DNA of 64,000 nt from Aculops lycopersici (lineage: Eukaryota > Arthropoda > Arachnida > Trombidiformes > Eriophyidae), in contig WNKI01000002.1 of the NCBI GenBank assembly GCA_015350385.1, forward strand, positions 7,894,404 through 7,958,403, read 5' to 3'. Below the pieces are notes generated by a model. The model ran no database searches, was not told the DNA's origin, and saw only the letters and a list, made by a program, of their open reading frames with translations. Shown here piece by piece: positions 53,542-64,000 of this stretch (positions are counted from its first letter, which is position 1; every line of letters begins with the position of its first letter). Made by a program: the position numbers and the translations under genes.

Positions 53542-54786
53542 CTAAGATATTGTGCAAAATGAGCTGCTAAGTTTTGATTTCTTGTTAGCATTGTTTTCGT
53601 CTTCCTCATCTATAGTCACCCTAGAACTATCGTCATGGGTTCGTTTGTTGTTAGTTTCTTTTATGCTGACCCTCTTGGCAGGTGTTCCATTTGTTACCAA
53701 CTGCTTGACAGGCTTCTTCATGATACCAGCCAGCGGCTTGATGTCAAACAAGATGCTTTCATCTAGAAGTATTTCTACTCGATACATATCCTTGTAGGGC
53801 GCAACATTCCTAACCTTGAATATTTCTATAAGTTGATCATCAGTCATCTCTCGTCCAAAATTCTCTTCTATCATCTCGCGAACGATCTGTTTGGGATCAT
53901 CGTACGCACCTTTAAGGAAACAGTAACAATATATTACATGCTCGAGTGATTGTTGTCGGAACACGTCCAGTAATTTCCTTGAGTTCACCTGAGTCTCTTC
54001 GCCATCAGGATCCTTGAAGAGGCCTATAAAGTGAGGTAAGAATGTTGGAGCTATCGCTGGTAGGTTCATCAAAATATGAATCTTTGGTTTGGTGGCGAGG
54101 TTTTCGTCTTCAAACTTCTTGTACTCTTGCAAGAGTTTTGGCTTTAGATGATTCAGGATGTAGTCTTTAGCATCCAAATTAGTTATCTCATACATGTGCG
54201 GGAGTACCTTGTTCTTCTTCATATTATGTGTTAACCATTTCACCGATTCGGGATTGAGATCATTGGCATAGGTCATACACTTAGCCTTAGCCGCTGGAAC
54301 TGAGAAGGGGCCAACGCCGGCAAACAAATCGAAGACAATATCGACAAAGTTGTTGAGCTTCTTGATAATTCGTTCATGTTCTGTGCTCAATCTTGAGTTC
54401 CAATAAACCTTGCTGAAATCCAATTGGAAAGTACATTTATTCTCCTTAACTTCGACCACCATCAGTTCCTCATTGGTCATCTCACATTCGGGTCGCTTTG
54501 CAACAACTTCAATGTCAAAGTTTCGATACGTATTCTCGATGGTGTTGACTTTGTTCACCACTGCAATGGCTCGTGGACATTTCTTGAGAATTTCCATGCC
54601 AACCTCATGGCTATGTTGTAGAAGATGATCTTTAAGGTTAACATGGATTAGATGACCAACTGCTGTGAAAGATGACATTGATTTGCGAATATTTTGAGCA
54701 GCCATCTCTAGGGCCGAGTCTGTTGGTGTATTGCCGTTGTATGATAATTTCTCTTTCCTCTTTCTTGTAATCTTTGTTGGTGGCAT
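53542..54786 (-). CDS. TRMT5: TRMT5, tRNA (guanine37-N1)-methyltransferase
   Basis: 414 residues, single exon, ATG 54786. It opens with a basic KITRKRKEK block, then the D2/D3 domains of Trm5: AVGHLIHVNLKDHLLQHSHE, VNKVNTIENTYRNFDIEVVA, FQLDFSKVYWNSRLSTEHER, SAM-binding DLFAGVGPFSVPAAKAKC, ANDLNPESVKWLTHNMKKNK, catalytic-region MNLPAIAPTFLPHF, VIYCYCFLKG and KVRNVAPYKDMYRVEI. Trm5 makes m1G37 next to the anticodon and prevents frameshifting, in cytosol, nucleus and mitochondria. Compared with the human enzyme (about 509) the N-terminal D1 domain and mitochondrial leader are missing. An upstream in-frame stop lies near 54830, so D1 would need a separate exon. In MNLPA the family motif NLP is kept. 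Confidence 0.94.
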   Translation of the reverse strand: MPPTKITRKRKEKLSYNGNTPTDSALEMAAQNIRKSMSSFTAVGHLIHVNLKDHLLQHSHEVGMEILKKCPRAIAVVNKVNTIENTYRNFDIEVVAKRPECEMTNEELMVVEVKENKCTFQLDFSKVYWNSRLSTEHERIIKKLNNFVDIVFDLFAGVGPFSVPAAKAKCMTYANDLNPESVKWLTHNMKKNKVLPHMYEITNLDAKDYILNHLKPKLLQEYKKFEDENLATKPKIHILMNLPAIAPTFLPHFIGLFKDPDGEETQVNSRKLLDVFRQQSLEHVIYCYCFLKGAYDDPKQIVREMIEENFGREMTDDQLIEIFKVRNVAPYKDMYRVEILLDESILFDIKPLAGIMKKPVKQLVTNGTPAKRVSIKETNNKRTHDDSSRVTIDEEDENNANKKSKLSSSFCTIS

Positions 54787-56048
54787 CAGTAGGCATCGAG
54801 TGGATTTCAGCTGATAATTATTTCAACCTGAGGATTCATTTGTTACACGAAGAATGTCAACAGTTGTTTAGGTGCAGGGAGTTATTAATTTGCCGCAAAC
54901 TGACAAGGATTACTACACTGTTGGTGCGAAACGGCTCCAAAATACCGATGGCGCCCCATGTGTGTTGCGATGGTTGTAAGCACACAAGTGCACCGTGATT
55001 TTGGCTCGTGCAGCTTTTACTCCACTGACTTTTGCATACATCTAATCCAATCCATATGATCTAAGAATTTTCTTGATAACGGCTAGAGCTCAAAATCGTA
55101 ATCATAAGCTAGCTAAATGAATCCCACGAGGCCATCTGATTGAATCATCAATTCCAAGTCGACCAGTCCAACTCGTATTGGCTAAGCCAACACGCGTTGG
55201 AGGCCAGAATCGCATAAAACTTAAGCACTCTGTCTGTAGCTGCTGTTGTTGCCGCAAAGAGCGCGGAGAGGCGGAGTGGTTTTCACTTCTCTTTCTTGCT
55301 GCTAGCTTCGGAAAATCACAACACAACAAAATAAACTTTTGATGCTTCACTTGCAAGTCGCAACCAATTGGTCATCATCAAACTCTTTGCCAATTCAGAT
55401 GGCTCATCTTCATCTATTAATCGGATCAGTGCTCACACTATCACCATGAGCAGTATGATAGACAGAAGAAGCATAAGATGATGAGTGAACTTGATGGTGG
55501 TGATAGTTGTATTAGTGGTAAGCTTTTAGCACCAATTTAGTATCGCAGCAAGTAACTCTATTGTCGCCTTTATCGCCGCTGCTGCTTAGCCACTGTAGTA
55601 GACAGGCAAGCAAGTAAGCAAGCAAAGCTACTTTGGACTCGATCATATTTCGACCGAATGGCAGTTTATCGCTAATGCCGGCATTAATCAAAAGATGAAA
55701 TGTGACATATCAACTAGCAGCACCCAGCAGAGATCTTAAAAATTTTCTTTGATCATGGAAAGACTATATTGATTGTTTACATCATAAAATCGGAACAAAT
55801 TCTAGTCTGAAAAGGGTATATGATTTATTTGAGCGCCGGCTCTTGTTTATCATTATCATGATCATAATCACAATAATAATTAATAGATTTATAGGTGTCA
55901 AGAAAGAAGCATAAACAGAAAGCTTTATCCTTTACCAAAGCAGCTTCTGAGACTGAACCAAAGTAAGCAAACAAGTAAGCCATACAGAAAAATAAGGACC
56001 AAAGTATCAAATTAGCATATGAACAATTGAACTCTCACTACACAAACA
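54787..56048. other. Intergenic region, divergent promoters
   Basis: About 1.26 kb between TRMT5 (-) and the ORP gene (+). No coding features; the small frames are chance. The 3' part is AT-rich with a Q/N-poor leader before ATG 56049. Confidence 0.5.
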
Positions 56049-58915
56049 ATGTCGCCGCCATTAAATCCATCCTCCTCCCCCACGCACTCGTCGTCAAATT
56101 CAACAACTCCACCCTCCGAGGCCACCCTGGCCGACGAGCCTCAATTGCTCTCGGATGCCATCATGCCGCCGCCAAGGCAGTCGCAAATCAACTCAGCCCT
56201 TCGTGCTCAGATATTAAGCGGGCAGGACCAGTCAAAACTTGGAGACTATGATGAAGAGCTGAGAAGTCTACAAAGAGCGTCAACAGTAGTAACGACTTCA
56301 ACTTCCATTGCACCAAACTCTACCGCTACTACTACAACAACTACCACCATTAAGACGCCCCATTATGCAAACACCACCAATATAATCGCTATAGATACTG
56401 ACTATGATTCGTCCTCGGCCAACGAAGCGGATTCTGATGTCTATTCAACCAACAAGTATGATAACGCTGAGTTTGCCCTTTTATCCTATGCGAGAACAAA
56501 CAAAGTTGAAAAGTTGTGCAAATTATTAGAGGCTAAACTCAACAACCAGCTAACACTTGATCTCAACTTTAAGGGGCAGCAGAAGAAAAATTTTAGCTGG
56601 TCTGCTCTGCATTTGGCTTGTTATTTTGGACACACTAGGATAGTTGAAGCTCTTGTGTCAAACAAAAAGTTCCTCGACGAATTAGATATCAATATCCAGA
56701 ATAACTCGGGCGATACTCCTTTGCACAAAGCTACACTAACCAAACGTACGGCAATCGTGCAGTTGCTCCTGTCTCACGGGGCGAATGTTTTCATCAGAAA
56801 TTCAGATGGACAGATGGCTAAGCAACTGACGAATGACGAGCATGTGTTGGAAATGTTGGAGGCTGCCGAGCAGGTAGATAGGAATAGAATGCGGCAGGAG
56901 ATGTTCAAGGCTGTAGACTCAGGTGACCTTAAGAGGTTACAAGAGTATTTTGAGGAACACACATCGAGAGCCGAGGTGGCTCAAGAGATTGAGCAACCAT
57001 CTTCCTCTTCTTCATCATCCTCATCAACGGATGAACAAACGGATAGAAATAACGATGGCAGCGGAAGCGGTAGCAACTCAAGTCCTAAAGGTAGTTTCTC
57101 TGGACCCGGAGAGATGCCTCAATTGATGACCGACGATCGGGGTAACACCTTATTGCACATCGCCGCAATGCGCGGTTACACGTCTATATGTGTCTTCCTA
57201 CTAGAGAGAGGATTTGACCCATACAAAGAGAATGATGCCGGCCAAAGTTGCATTAGCTTATCCTCATATCAATTGCGGCAATTGTTTACCACAGTCAAAC
57301 CAACGGACAGTCAGCTTAAGAAGTTTTCCAGACAAAGAGTGATAAGATTTGAGGGACCATTATTGAAGAAGGTTAGAATATTGGGCTGGAAGCAAATCTA
57401 TGTAGTTTTAGAGAATGGAGTTATATTGTTATTCAACAACCGACGTGATTCAATGAATCGCTCCCGTCGAGGCTACAAATACCTCGAATCGGCCACCTGT
57501 GTTGCTGAACCAAATGATCTCGGAATGTTTACCGTATGCTTTTCGGATAGATCACGAGCTACCTTTCTCATAACAAATGCGCATTTATCTCATTATCCCA
57601 CCTTCAAGCTCGAGAGTCAAGATAACGGCAAGTTGAGCACGTCGAATCAAGTTGAATTGATTCGGCAAAAGTGGATTGATTCTATGAGGGATCACATTCA
57701 ATATTCAACAAATTTCATCCAAAACGGCCTCAAGTTGAATGACAAAGATGATGAGCAGCAATCTAATAACTCAAGTGGCGATCTGGCTACTCTCAACCAC
57801 CTGTTACCTATAGATACAATCAAATCATTTATCCAGGAGGCAAGAGCTCATTATAGTATATTGGAGCGGCACTCCGAGTCGTTATGCAATCTTATACACA
57901 CAATTCATTCGTCCAATCGTCTAGCTGAATCGGTTCAGTTGTCATACGATGGATCTAGAAGTTCTACTGGATCCTCACAGTCAGTTGGTGCAGGTAACCG
58001 ACTGCTAGGACTCATCAAACCTTCGCGATCAAATCGAACCAACTCAGCAGCAAGTACATCCGTTGCGAGCGGCTCCACTTCCGCCGCTGTCTCCGCCGAT
58101 CGAAGCGCAACAGCCAGCGAAATCTTACGCAACAATAGTCTAACGGACGAGTTTATACAAGACAACTGGCATTGTGTATTGTTTCATCTAAGGTTATTGG
58201 TTGAGAGCACGCAAAATACTAGGTCAAGTATGGACCGAGCGCTAGCTCTAATGGAACACCAGGAACAACTCCGCCAACATAGAATTCAAGACCAGGAGGA
58301 GAGATGTAGAATCTTGGAGGAATCTTTGCATGCTTTAGCTAGAGATCATCATGAGCTCGAAAAATCTTTGTCCATGTCACAAATCTACCACTCGGCGACT
58401 GGCCGCTCAATGTCATTATCTACCGACCTCAATGATTACCAAGATGCTTTTGAAGACTTTGATGACGAGAAAACAATGACTCCAAACTCGATGCCCAGCG
58501 ACGAAGATTTGTACAAGAAGATACAGGAAATTATGGAGGACGAAGAGGAGGGTTCATTGAGGCATCATCAGCGACAACAAAACGGTGGCGATGATGTAAC
58601 TCTGGATGGCAACGAGACAACATTCAACTCCGCTGTATCCGAGCAGCCAGCTAATGTTGCGATGGTAAGCCAGCAGGTGTCGGCCAGAGCCGCAGAGGAT
58701 CAAGAGGACTACGATGAGGAGGACGAAGATGAAGACTTGAGAAGCAATTGCTCGGCTCTAACTGTGGAAACTGTTTCGGAGCAGTACATATCGTTTGCTG
58801 ATAAAGCACGAGCTTTGAATATACCCGATACAAGTCAAAGCAACAACAACAACAATAGCGCTGTGGATGATGAAAATTCTCAAGAGAGAACCGAGCTGAT
58901 TGTTGGTCGCCACAG
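56049..58915 (+). CDS. OSBPL1A: ORP1-type oxysterol-binding protein, exon 1 (ankyrin, PH, FFAT-like)
   Basis: ATG 56049. Residues 1-140 are Ser/Thr-rich. Ankyrin repeats follow: WSALHLACYFGHTRIVEALV, SGDTPLHKATLTKRTAIVQL (about 180-250) and DRGNTLLHIAAMRGYTSICV (about 360-395). A PH domain spans about 430-555 (FEGPLLKKVRILGWKQIYVV, YKYLESATCVAEPNDLGMFT, LIRQKWIDSMRDHIQ). An FFAT-like motif DYQDAFEDFDDE near residue 796 should contact ER VAP proteins. The 3' end is a donor, CACAG/GTGAGT at 58915/58916; without splicing the frame stops at once. The ankyrin-PH-FFAT-ORD order is that of human ORP1L, a late-endosome sterol sensor binding RAB7, cholesterol and VAP. With exon 2 the product is about 1,439 residues, longer than ORP1L (950) because of low-complexity linkers. 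Confidence 0.9.
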
Positions 58916-60576
58916 GTGAGTTACTATCATATTATATCAGCAGCCGAGGCATTGCATTGATTGATGAGCCTCGACAACGACAAAACTTGAGCGTAGGTGT
59001 GAAAATTGAATTTCTAGCGAACTGGTGTGCAGGAAAATATATTACTTTCTCTTGATTTTTGGCAAGCTAGCTACAGCTTGTTTTAAAAATTCCCTTACAC
59101 TTATCGGTCGCAGGGAAGATCTGCGAGCAGGAAAGACCGCAGTTTTGAACGGCCATCTTTTGTATTTTTTCTCGCAGGCTAGATCGACACGAGTTGTAGC
59201 TGATTTTGTGTCGATCTAGCGTCTCGCCATTGCACCAGACATCGACGTCGTCCTTTTCGAAATGTCAACTCTCTGCTAGGTATGTGCGCTGAACCCTGAT
59301 ATGCATCCAAATGTTGTTGCAAGCGAGAGAGTGATTTTCTGAGTTGCGTTTGTTGTCGGACAGTCTGGCAGTGCCAGAGCCACGAATGGGCTTGCCCTGC
59401 TGCCTCTTCAGTCTACAACTTTGTATGGCTAACGAGGGATAACACTGTTGGCATGTGGAGCCTGTGTATATATTTACGTTCTCTTCGATCAGATTAAGCC
59501 AGCTACGTTGTCACTGCAAGGGGCGAATCCGAATATTTAAGTTGAAAATTAATGGGAAAGTATTGTTTCGAACAAAGTAATATCACCGTATTAATGTACA
59601 ACACTCAACAGGGACAGTCGGCACTAGTATAGCCCATGTAAGAGCCACTGCCGCTGGTGATAAGTTTATCCTGCTTGCCTTATTACACTGACTCTCGGCA
59701 ATCATTGTTGTGTCATTGTATGATTTGAGGAACGATGGTGGTTGTGGCCATCATTGACTAGAACAATATAGACGAGAGAGAGAGAGAGCGACAGGAGGTA
59801 GTGAGGAAGAAAAGAACACACTCGTTGACTTTTAATTTGCGAATCGACGAAATCGAATGAGCATCCAGGCGCTAATTTTGAATCACTGTAGGAGTCTATG
59901 TGATTTCGTAAAACTCAGGAGATAAAGTCGCAATTATATTTAGACAATTTCCCTAGGAAACACGAGTAAAAAAGCCAAATCAAGTTTTGCGACGGATCTG
60001 CGCGGAGATTCGCAGAATAGAAGTCAACGACTGCAGGCTCAATAGTGAAGCTCTTTTGCCTTACATTGTATGTGTGTCAGCTGGTTGTTTGACTAGAATC
60101 GTGCGATAATTTTGCAGCAACATCGGAAAAGTGCGTTGGAATTTTTTTGGAAAACTTGATGTCCAAGTGCAACATTACAACTTATTGGCATCCAAATTAT
60201 ACTGTTACTATCTGCCTATAATCTAATTTATATCATCGTTATTGCCATCGAAGAGGAATACATCCTATTATTTGAGGATATAGGATTGCTTTTGTCATTT
60301 TTGCTATTGTTGTTGTTGTCGTCGCCGCCACCGCCACCACCGCGGTCTCTGTTATAGTTACTGTTATATCCAGGAACCAAAATGACTGCATCAATATCAA
60401 CTCCCCACACCTCGAGGTACAATAATCTTTCCATCTAGTCTTGAGCAGCTCAGTTGTCGTTTTCTTTGCATTATCATAATTTGCCTAGACCCAATGCAAG
60501 CTAAAACCAAATTACTAACCAACTCTTATCTAAATCCCAAATTTCAAAAACTCACTTTCAAACTTGACATGATTAG
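58916..60576. other. ORP1-type gene intron with a possible internal promoter
   Basis: 1.66-kb intron. It holds the candidate alternative first exon at 60382-60416 and a (GA)n stretch near 59775-59790. No other gene is seen; the minus-strand frame at 60228-60434 is a shadow. Confidence 0.6.
60382..60416 (+). CDS. OSBPL1A: Candidate alternative first coding exon of the short ORP isoform
   Basis: ATG 60382 in the context AACCAAAATGA opens MTASISTPHTS plus two bases (AG) before a GTACAA donor at 60417. This is the same phase as the exon 1 donor at 58916, so splicing to the 60577 acceptor gives MTASISTPHTS-R-TRLPAPM and keeps the frame. The product would be an ORD-only protein of about 495 residues, analogous to human ORP1S. 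It is supported only by phase and start context. Confidence 0.4.
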
Positions 60577-62029
60577 AACGAGGCTACCCGCGCCAATGGT
60601 TCCAAGAGATCAGGTTAGCATATGGAGTATATTAAAGAATTGCATTGGCAAGGAGTTGTCCAAGATAACTATGCCTGTGGTATTCAATGAACCTCTGACT
60701 ATGCTCCAGCGTGCCTCTGAGGGTCTCCAGTATTCGCATTACTTGAAGATGGCAGACGAGAGTAATGATCCAATTGAGAGAATGGAGTTAGTTTGCACAT
60801 ATATTGTAGCTGGGCTTGCTTGCAACTGTGAACGTATTATAAAACCATTTAACCCTTTACTATATGAAACCTACGAATACGTCCACGAACTTGAGGATGG
60901 ATCTCATGTTAGAGCAATGGCACAGCAAGTCTCTCACCATCCTCCCATCACGGCCGCCTATTCTGAGTCGGATAACTTCATTAATGTTGGTAGCATCAAT
61001 CCAAAGCTTAAATTCTGGGGCCGTTCAGTGGAGATTCATCCCGATGGCCAGTGCAAGATATTTTTGAAACGCCACAATGAGTCCTATGTGTTCAAGTCAG
61101 TTGCTTGCTCCATCCACAATATCATTGTTGGCAAGCTTTGGTTTGAACACAGTGGACCTCTGGATATCAAGTGCATTGAGTCAAAACTACAGGCAAATTT
61201 GATATTTAAACCAGCCGGTTGGTTCACCAGTGATGTCCACAAATTTGAGGGCACAATATCAAACGAAAGTTCCTCCAAGAAAAAGATTAGATTTGTTTAT
61301 GGTAAATGGAGTCATTATATCAAGTCAGTAGATTATAATGAATATGAGAAATATATGAAAGACAATCAGCAATTTAGAATTCCCGATGATCCTGATGGTG
61401 GCAAGACTATGGACAGCCAATCGTCCAATGGCCTCGCCAATAAACTCGAGGGCATGAGTCTGTCCTCAAGCAACTCAGTTAACAATAACAGTATTGCAGG
61501 TGAATCTAGTGATAGTCAACAACAGGAAGTAGAAACAAAAGCCAAATCGGCGGAAGTTACCAGTGGCAAATCCAAGTCTTTATTTAAAGGCGCGGGTGAT
61601 AACAAAAAGCAAAGCAATTATACCAAAAGTGAATCAGCCCAGTCGCTTGATATACCAAACTCAAGGACTCTATGGCGCCTAGATGTCCAGTACCTAGAGG
61701 AATACTACAATTTCACCCCATTCACTTTGAAGCTTAACGAGTTGACACCTGAACTCTCCAAGACGTTGCCCAGGTCCGATTCGCGATTCAGACCGGATGT
61801 CAGGAAGCTAGAGGAGGGTGATCTCGATGGAGCTGCTAGCGAGAAGCATCGACTCGAGGAGAAACAACGTCAGAATCGATCCAAGGACAAGAGATTCAAG
61901 GATCCGTCGAGCGACATGCTTTGGTTCGAGCAAACAAGTGTCCCCTATTCCAAGGAAAAGATTTGGACTTACAAGGGCGGATACTGGGAGAGCAAGTGCA
62001 ATCTAGAGAAATTTCCCGACTTATTTTAG
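60577..62029 (+). CDS. OSBPL1A: ORP1-type oxysterol-binding protein, exon 2 (ORD lipid-transfer domain)
   Basis: The acceptor CATGATTAG before 60577 supplies one base to the split Arg codon, giving RTRLPAPMVPRDQVSIWSIL, which matches the start of the ORD in ORP1/ORP2. The domain then runs KNCIGKELSKITMPVVFNEP, ACNCERIIKPFNPLLYETYE, signature QQVSHHPPITAAYSES, SINPKLKFWGRSVEIHPDGQ, HNIIVGKLWFEHSG and YGKWSHYI. The tail SDMLWFEQTSVPYSKEKIWT..GGYWESK..FPDLF is the usual ORD end. The EQVSHHPP-type signature binds PI4P headgroups. FNPLLGETYE has Gly changed to Tyr. An insertion of about 90 disordered residues (Ser/Gln/Lys) splits the domain at about 61390-61650. An upstream frame to ATG 60494 is not needed by the splice model. 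Confidence 0.9.
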
Positions 62030-62516
62030 AGAACACATCCTACAGTATTAATCCAATTTTAGCAGAGAAATAGTGAATAAGAAACTGCTTAGTTAGGGGT
62101 ACCTGTAGTTATTGATACTTAAAGAAATCGAATTTAGAGCCAAATAACTCTAATCAAATTTTCCGTCCGAAATTAAACTATTGTTTTGTGTCTTGACAAT
62201 CTCCAATTCATCTTTTCTCACTCTCGATGTGTGCCTCAAGTGAAGTGGCTTTTCCTGATCTATCCATCATCTCGTGCTCAAAAAGTCAATGGCCGACTTG
62301 AACTAGCCTGAGAAATACATAATACCATAAGATCTGTGTGATCCTGTGATAGTGGCGCGTGTTTACTTTAAGCAGCAACAAGTGGCTTGGCAATGGTGTT
62401 ACGATTTCCTTATCAATCTTGAGGATCTAGCCAATAAAACAAAACAAGCAAGACACTTCTCTGTATTTTGGTTTTTACACACCATCATGTTATTTCAACA
62501 TATCAAAAGCGACAAA
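62030..62516. other. Spacer with ORP 3' UTR and PPT1 5' UTR
   Basis: Nearly 490 bases between tandem genes. The reading frame of PPT1 is open upstream of its ATG (to a GTG at 62346), which can mislead gene prediction. One decamer copy (CAACAAGTGG, 62376) lies in the presumed leader. Confidence 0.5.
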
Positions 62517-63560
62517 ATGAGAGCCAATATTGTCACCTTGACCATTTTGGTCTGTTCCATATTTCAGCTTACAAATGGTCGTGTCACCGAGTTTAGATTG
62601 AGTCCTTATGAGGAGGTGGCAGACTCTAGAATCTATCATGAAGTTAGACTAATTGGAGAGCCCGATAGTGAGTTGCAAACAAACTCTATATCCAACGATG
62701 GCGACTACCACGACAACAAACCAACACCTGTGGTTTTCTGGCACGGAATGGGAGACACGGCCTATGGATCGTGCGACACCGATAGGAAGGCCTTGGAGAA
62801 GAAGTACCCAGGGCTCACTGTTCTGTCCATCCAAATAGGTAATAACTCGGCGGAGGACGCAATGGCTAGTTACTTTTCGAATGTTAACCATCAAATTGAC
62901 TTAGCTTGCAAAGCTGTGCTCAATAGTCCCACTATAAATCAGCACAAATCCTTCAACGCCATTGGATTTAGTCAGGGAGGTCAGTTTTTACGTGGCCTCA
63001 TTCAGAGATGTCCGTTTAGAGAGCATGGAATTATGCCAAAGAATTTGATCTCGCTAGGCGGCCAACAACAGGGAGTCTTCGGGTTGCCCAACTGCGAATC
63101 GTTCTCGTTTTGCGACCACCTGCGCTTCATTCTCACCCATGCAGCCTATGAGCACCAGGTTCAGGAGCATGTTGTTCAGGCTGAGTATTGGCATGATCCA
63201 TTGAGAGAGAAGATGTATAAGGAGAAGAATATCTTTTTGGCCGACATTAATAATGAGAATGAAATCAATGAAACGTACAAGCAAAATCTCTTATCATTAG
63301 ACAACTTGGTTTTGGTTCAATTCCTACAAGACGAAATGGTAATTCCGCGCGAATCCTCACTCTTCGGCTACTACGAAGCCGGAAGCACAAAGACGATAGT
63401 GCCACTCGAACAGAGCGCTTTATACTTGGAGGATCGGCTTGGTTTGCGTCAGCTGGCAACAAGTGGCCGCTTGCATCAAGTTAAAATCCCCGGCCGCCAC
63501 CTACAGTATCGCATGTCTTGGTTTTTGAACAATATCGCATCAATCTACTTGAACAACTGA
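62517..63560 (+). CDS. PPT1: Palmitoyl-protein thioesterase 1
   Basis: 347 residues from ATG 62517, whose MRANIVTLTILVCSIFQLTN is a clean signal peptide; ATG 62487 would add ten polar residues. Motifs: TPVVFWHGMGDTAYGSCDTD, NAIGFSQGGQFLRGLIQRCP (nucleophile Ser in G-F-S-Q-G), GGQQQGVFGLPNCESFSFCD, VLVQFLQDEMVIP (catalytic Asp), YLEDRLGLRQL and PGRHLQYRM (catalytic His). PPT1 removes palmitate from S-acylated proteins in the lysosome. An N-terminal spacer of about 60 residues before the domain makes it longer than the human enzyme (306). Several NxS/T sequons are present. In tandem behind the ORP gene, 487 bases apart. Confidence 0.95.
   Translation: MRANIVTLTILVCSIFQLTNGRVTEFRLSPYEEVADSRIYHEVRLIGEPDSELQTNSISNDGDYHDNKPTPVVFWHGMGDTAYGSCDTDRKALEKKYPGLTVLSIQIGNNSAEDAMASYFSNVNHQIDLACKAVLNSPTINQHKSFNAIGFSQGGQFLRGLIQRCPFREHGIMPKNLISLGGQQQGVFGLPNCESFSFCDHLRFILTHAAYEHQVQEHVVQAEYWHDPLREKMYKEKNIFLADINNENEINETYKQNLLSLDNLVLVQFLQDEMVIPRESSLFGYYEAGSTKTIVPLEQSALYLEDRLGLRQLATSGRLHQVKIPGRHLQYRMSWFLNNIASIYLNN
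63456..63468 (+). repeat. Recurrent word GCAACAAGTGGCC, copy 4
   Basis: Exact copy within the PPT1 coding sequence, read there as GCA ACA AGT GGC C (ATSG), a different frame from copy 3. Confidence 0.7.
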
Positions 63561-64000
63561 GCTAATTTGCTGACGAATTAAAGCCAGTGAACAACAACAA
63601 CAACAATGATTTAAGCTGACGAAAGCAACTGTTTCGAAATGTGAGCCAGTCAATCAAAATAACTAATTCAAAACTAGTGATAGTGGCGAAGTTCTCTCTC
63701 GTTATTCTTCACGTAAATCTAGTCACGTCTTAGCTGGCGCGCAAACCGACGTCGCTCACCTGTTGCCCAAACTAGCTTCGCACGAGTTTCTCTTCTTTCG
63801 TCTATCGCTCACCTGCCTGAATCTTGATAATTTCAAAGTCTCCCCTCTTAGTATTAGTGCCTACACCACCGTCACTACAACCCAGTTCATTCGATTAGAT
63901 AAAGAAGAGACTTCCTTTCGGCTGCTCTCCTAATATGCGCACTAATTTAGACATCGCGAAGTGCATGAGACATTTTTTGTCTGTCTCAGGCGACACTTTG
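63561..64000. other. PPT1 3' flank to the window end
   Basis: Contains a (CAA)n tract at 63589-63606. No gene is seen; a downstream promoter may begin here. Confidence 0.4.

Noticed and set aside
53020..54786. TRMT112-TRMT5 as a functional gene pair
   Set aside because: TRMT112 activates other methyltransferases and TRMT5 is not a known client; convergent placement is probably accidental.

Overview
The window is nuclear DNA from an animal, most likely an arthropod. It carries GT-AG introns, polyglutamine/CAA-rich coding, a DUF1397-type haemolymph protein, an eclosion-hormone-like neuropeptide and a ZP-N membrane protein. The compact layout, with many single-exon genes, 100-700 bp spacers and introns of a few hundred bases to 3 kb, fits a small-genome arthropod such as a mite. 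That placement is my inference. I see no prokaryotic features, rRNA, tRNA, CRISPR or intact transposon.

Layout. 1-4.2 kb (-): a large type I membrane protein of unknown role, three exons, cut by the window start. 7.5-8.9 kb (+): a tetraspanin. 9.5-10.6 kb (-): a secreted DUF1397-like protein. 11.5-14.2 kb (-): GET4, then the F-actin capping protein alpha subunit. 14.9-16.2 kb (+): an NAD-IDH gamma-type subunit, followed by a decayed UDP-glucose pyrophosphorylase (UGP) pseudogene on the other strand. 17.6-19.8 kb (-): VPS54. 20.7-23.6 kb: BTBD10-like (+), NSMCE3/MAGE (-), SUPT3H (+). 23.7-30.3 kb (-): a neurabin/spinophilin gene whose intron holds a ZP-N membrane protein gene (+). 30.3-33.6 kb: no gene found, but a microsatellite block with an assembly gap. 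33.6-34.6 kb (-): NPC2. 35.8-38.8 kb: a small unknown protein, ABCF2 (+), GTF3C6 (-). 40 kb (+): eclosion-hormone-like peptide. 40.7-43.9 kb (-): a ZO-type SH3-GUK protein. 46.6-47.8 kb (+): unknown acidic protein. 48.1-50.9 kb: STK11/LKB1 (+) and a RhoGAP (-). 51.6-54.8 kb: a LAP1/TOR1AIP-like protein (+), TRMT112 (+), TRMT5 (-). 56-62 kb (+): an ORP1-type oxysterol-binding protein, with a candidate internal alternative promoter. 62.5-63.6 kb (+): PPT1.

Most genes are unrelated housekeeping or signalling genes. Loose themes are lipid handling at the endolysosome (NPC2, PPT1, ORP1, VPS54), tRNA methylation (TRMT5, TRMT112) and membrane/cytoskeletal scaffolds (neurabin, ZO, RhoGAP, CAPZA).

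Most unusual observations: (1) the word GCAACAAGTGGCC and its 10-base core occur far more often than chance, in both coding and non-coding DNA; (2) three convergent gene pairs overlap in their coding sequence; (3) neurabin, ZO and RhoGAP models all lack their usual PDZ or PX/SH3 modules inside the window; (4) a UGP pseudogene; (5) a ZP-N protein with a repeated cytoplasmic D-x-[FY]-I-T-N motif, nested in neurabin; (6) a candidate short ORP isoform from an alternative first exon.
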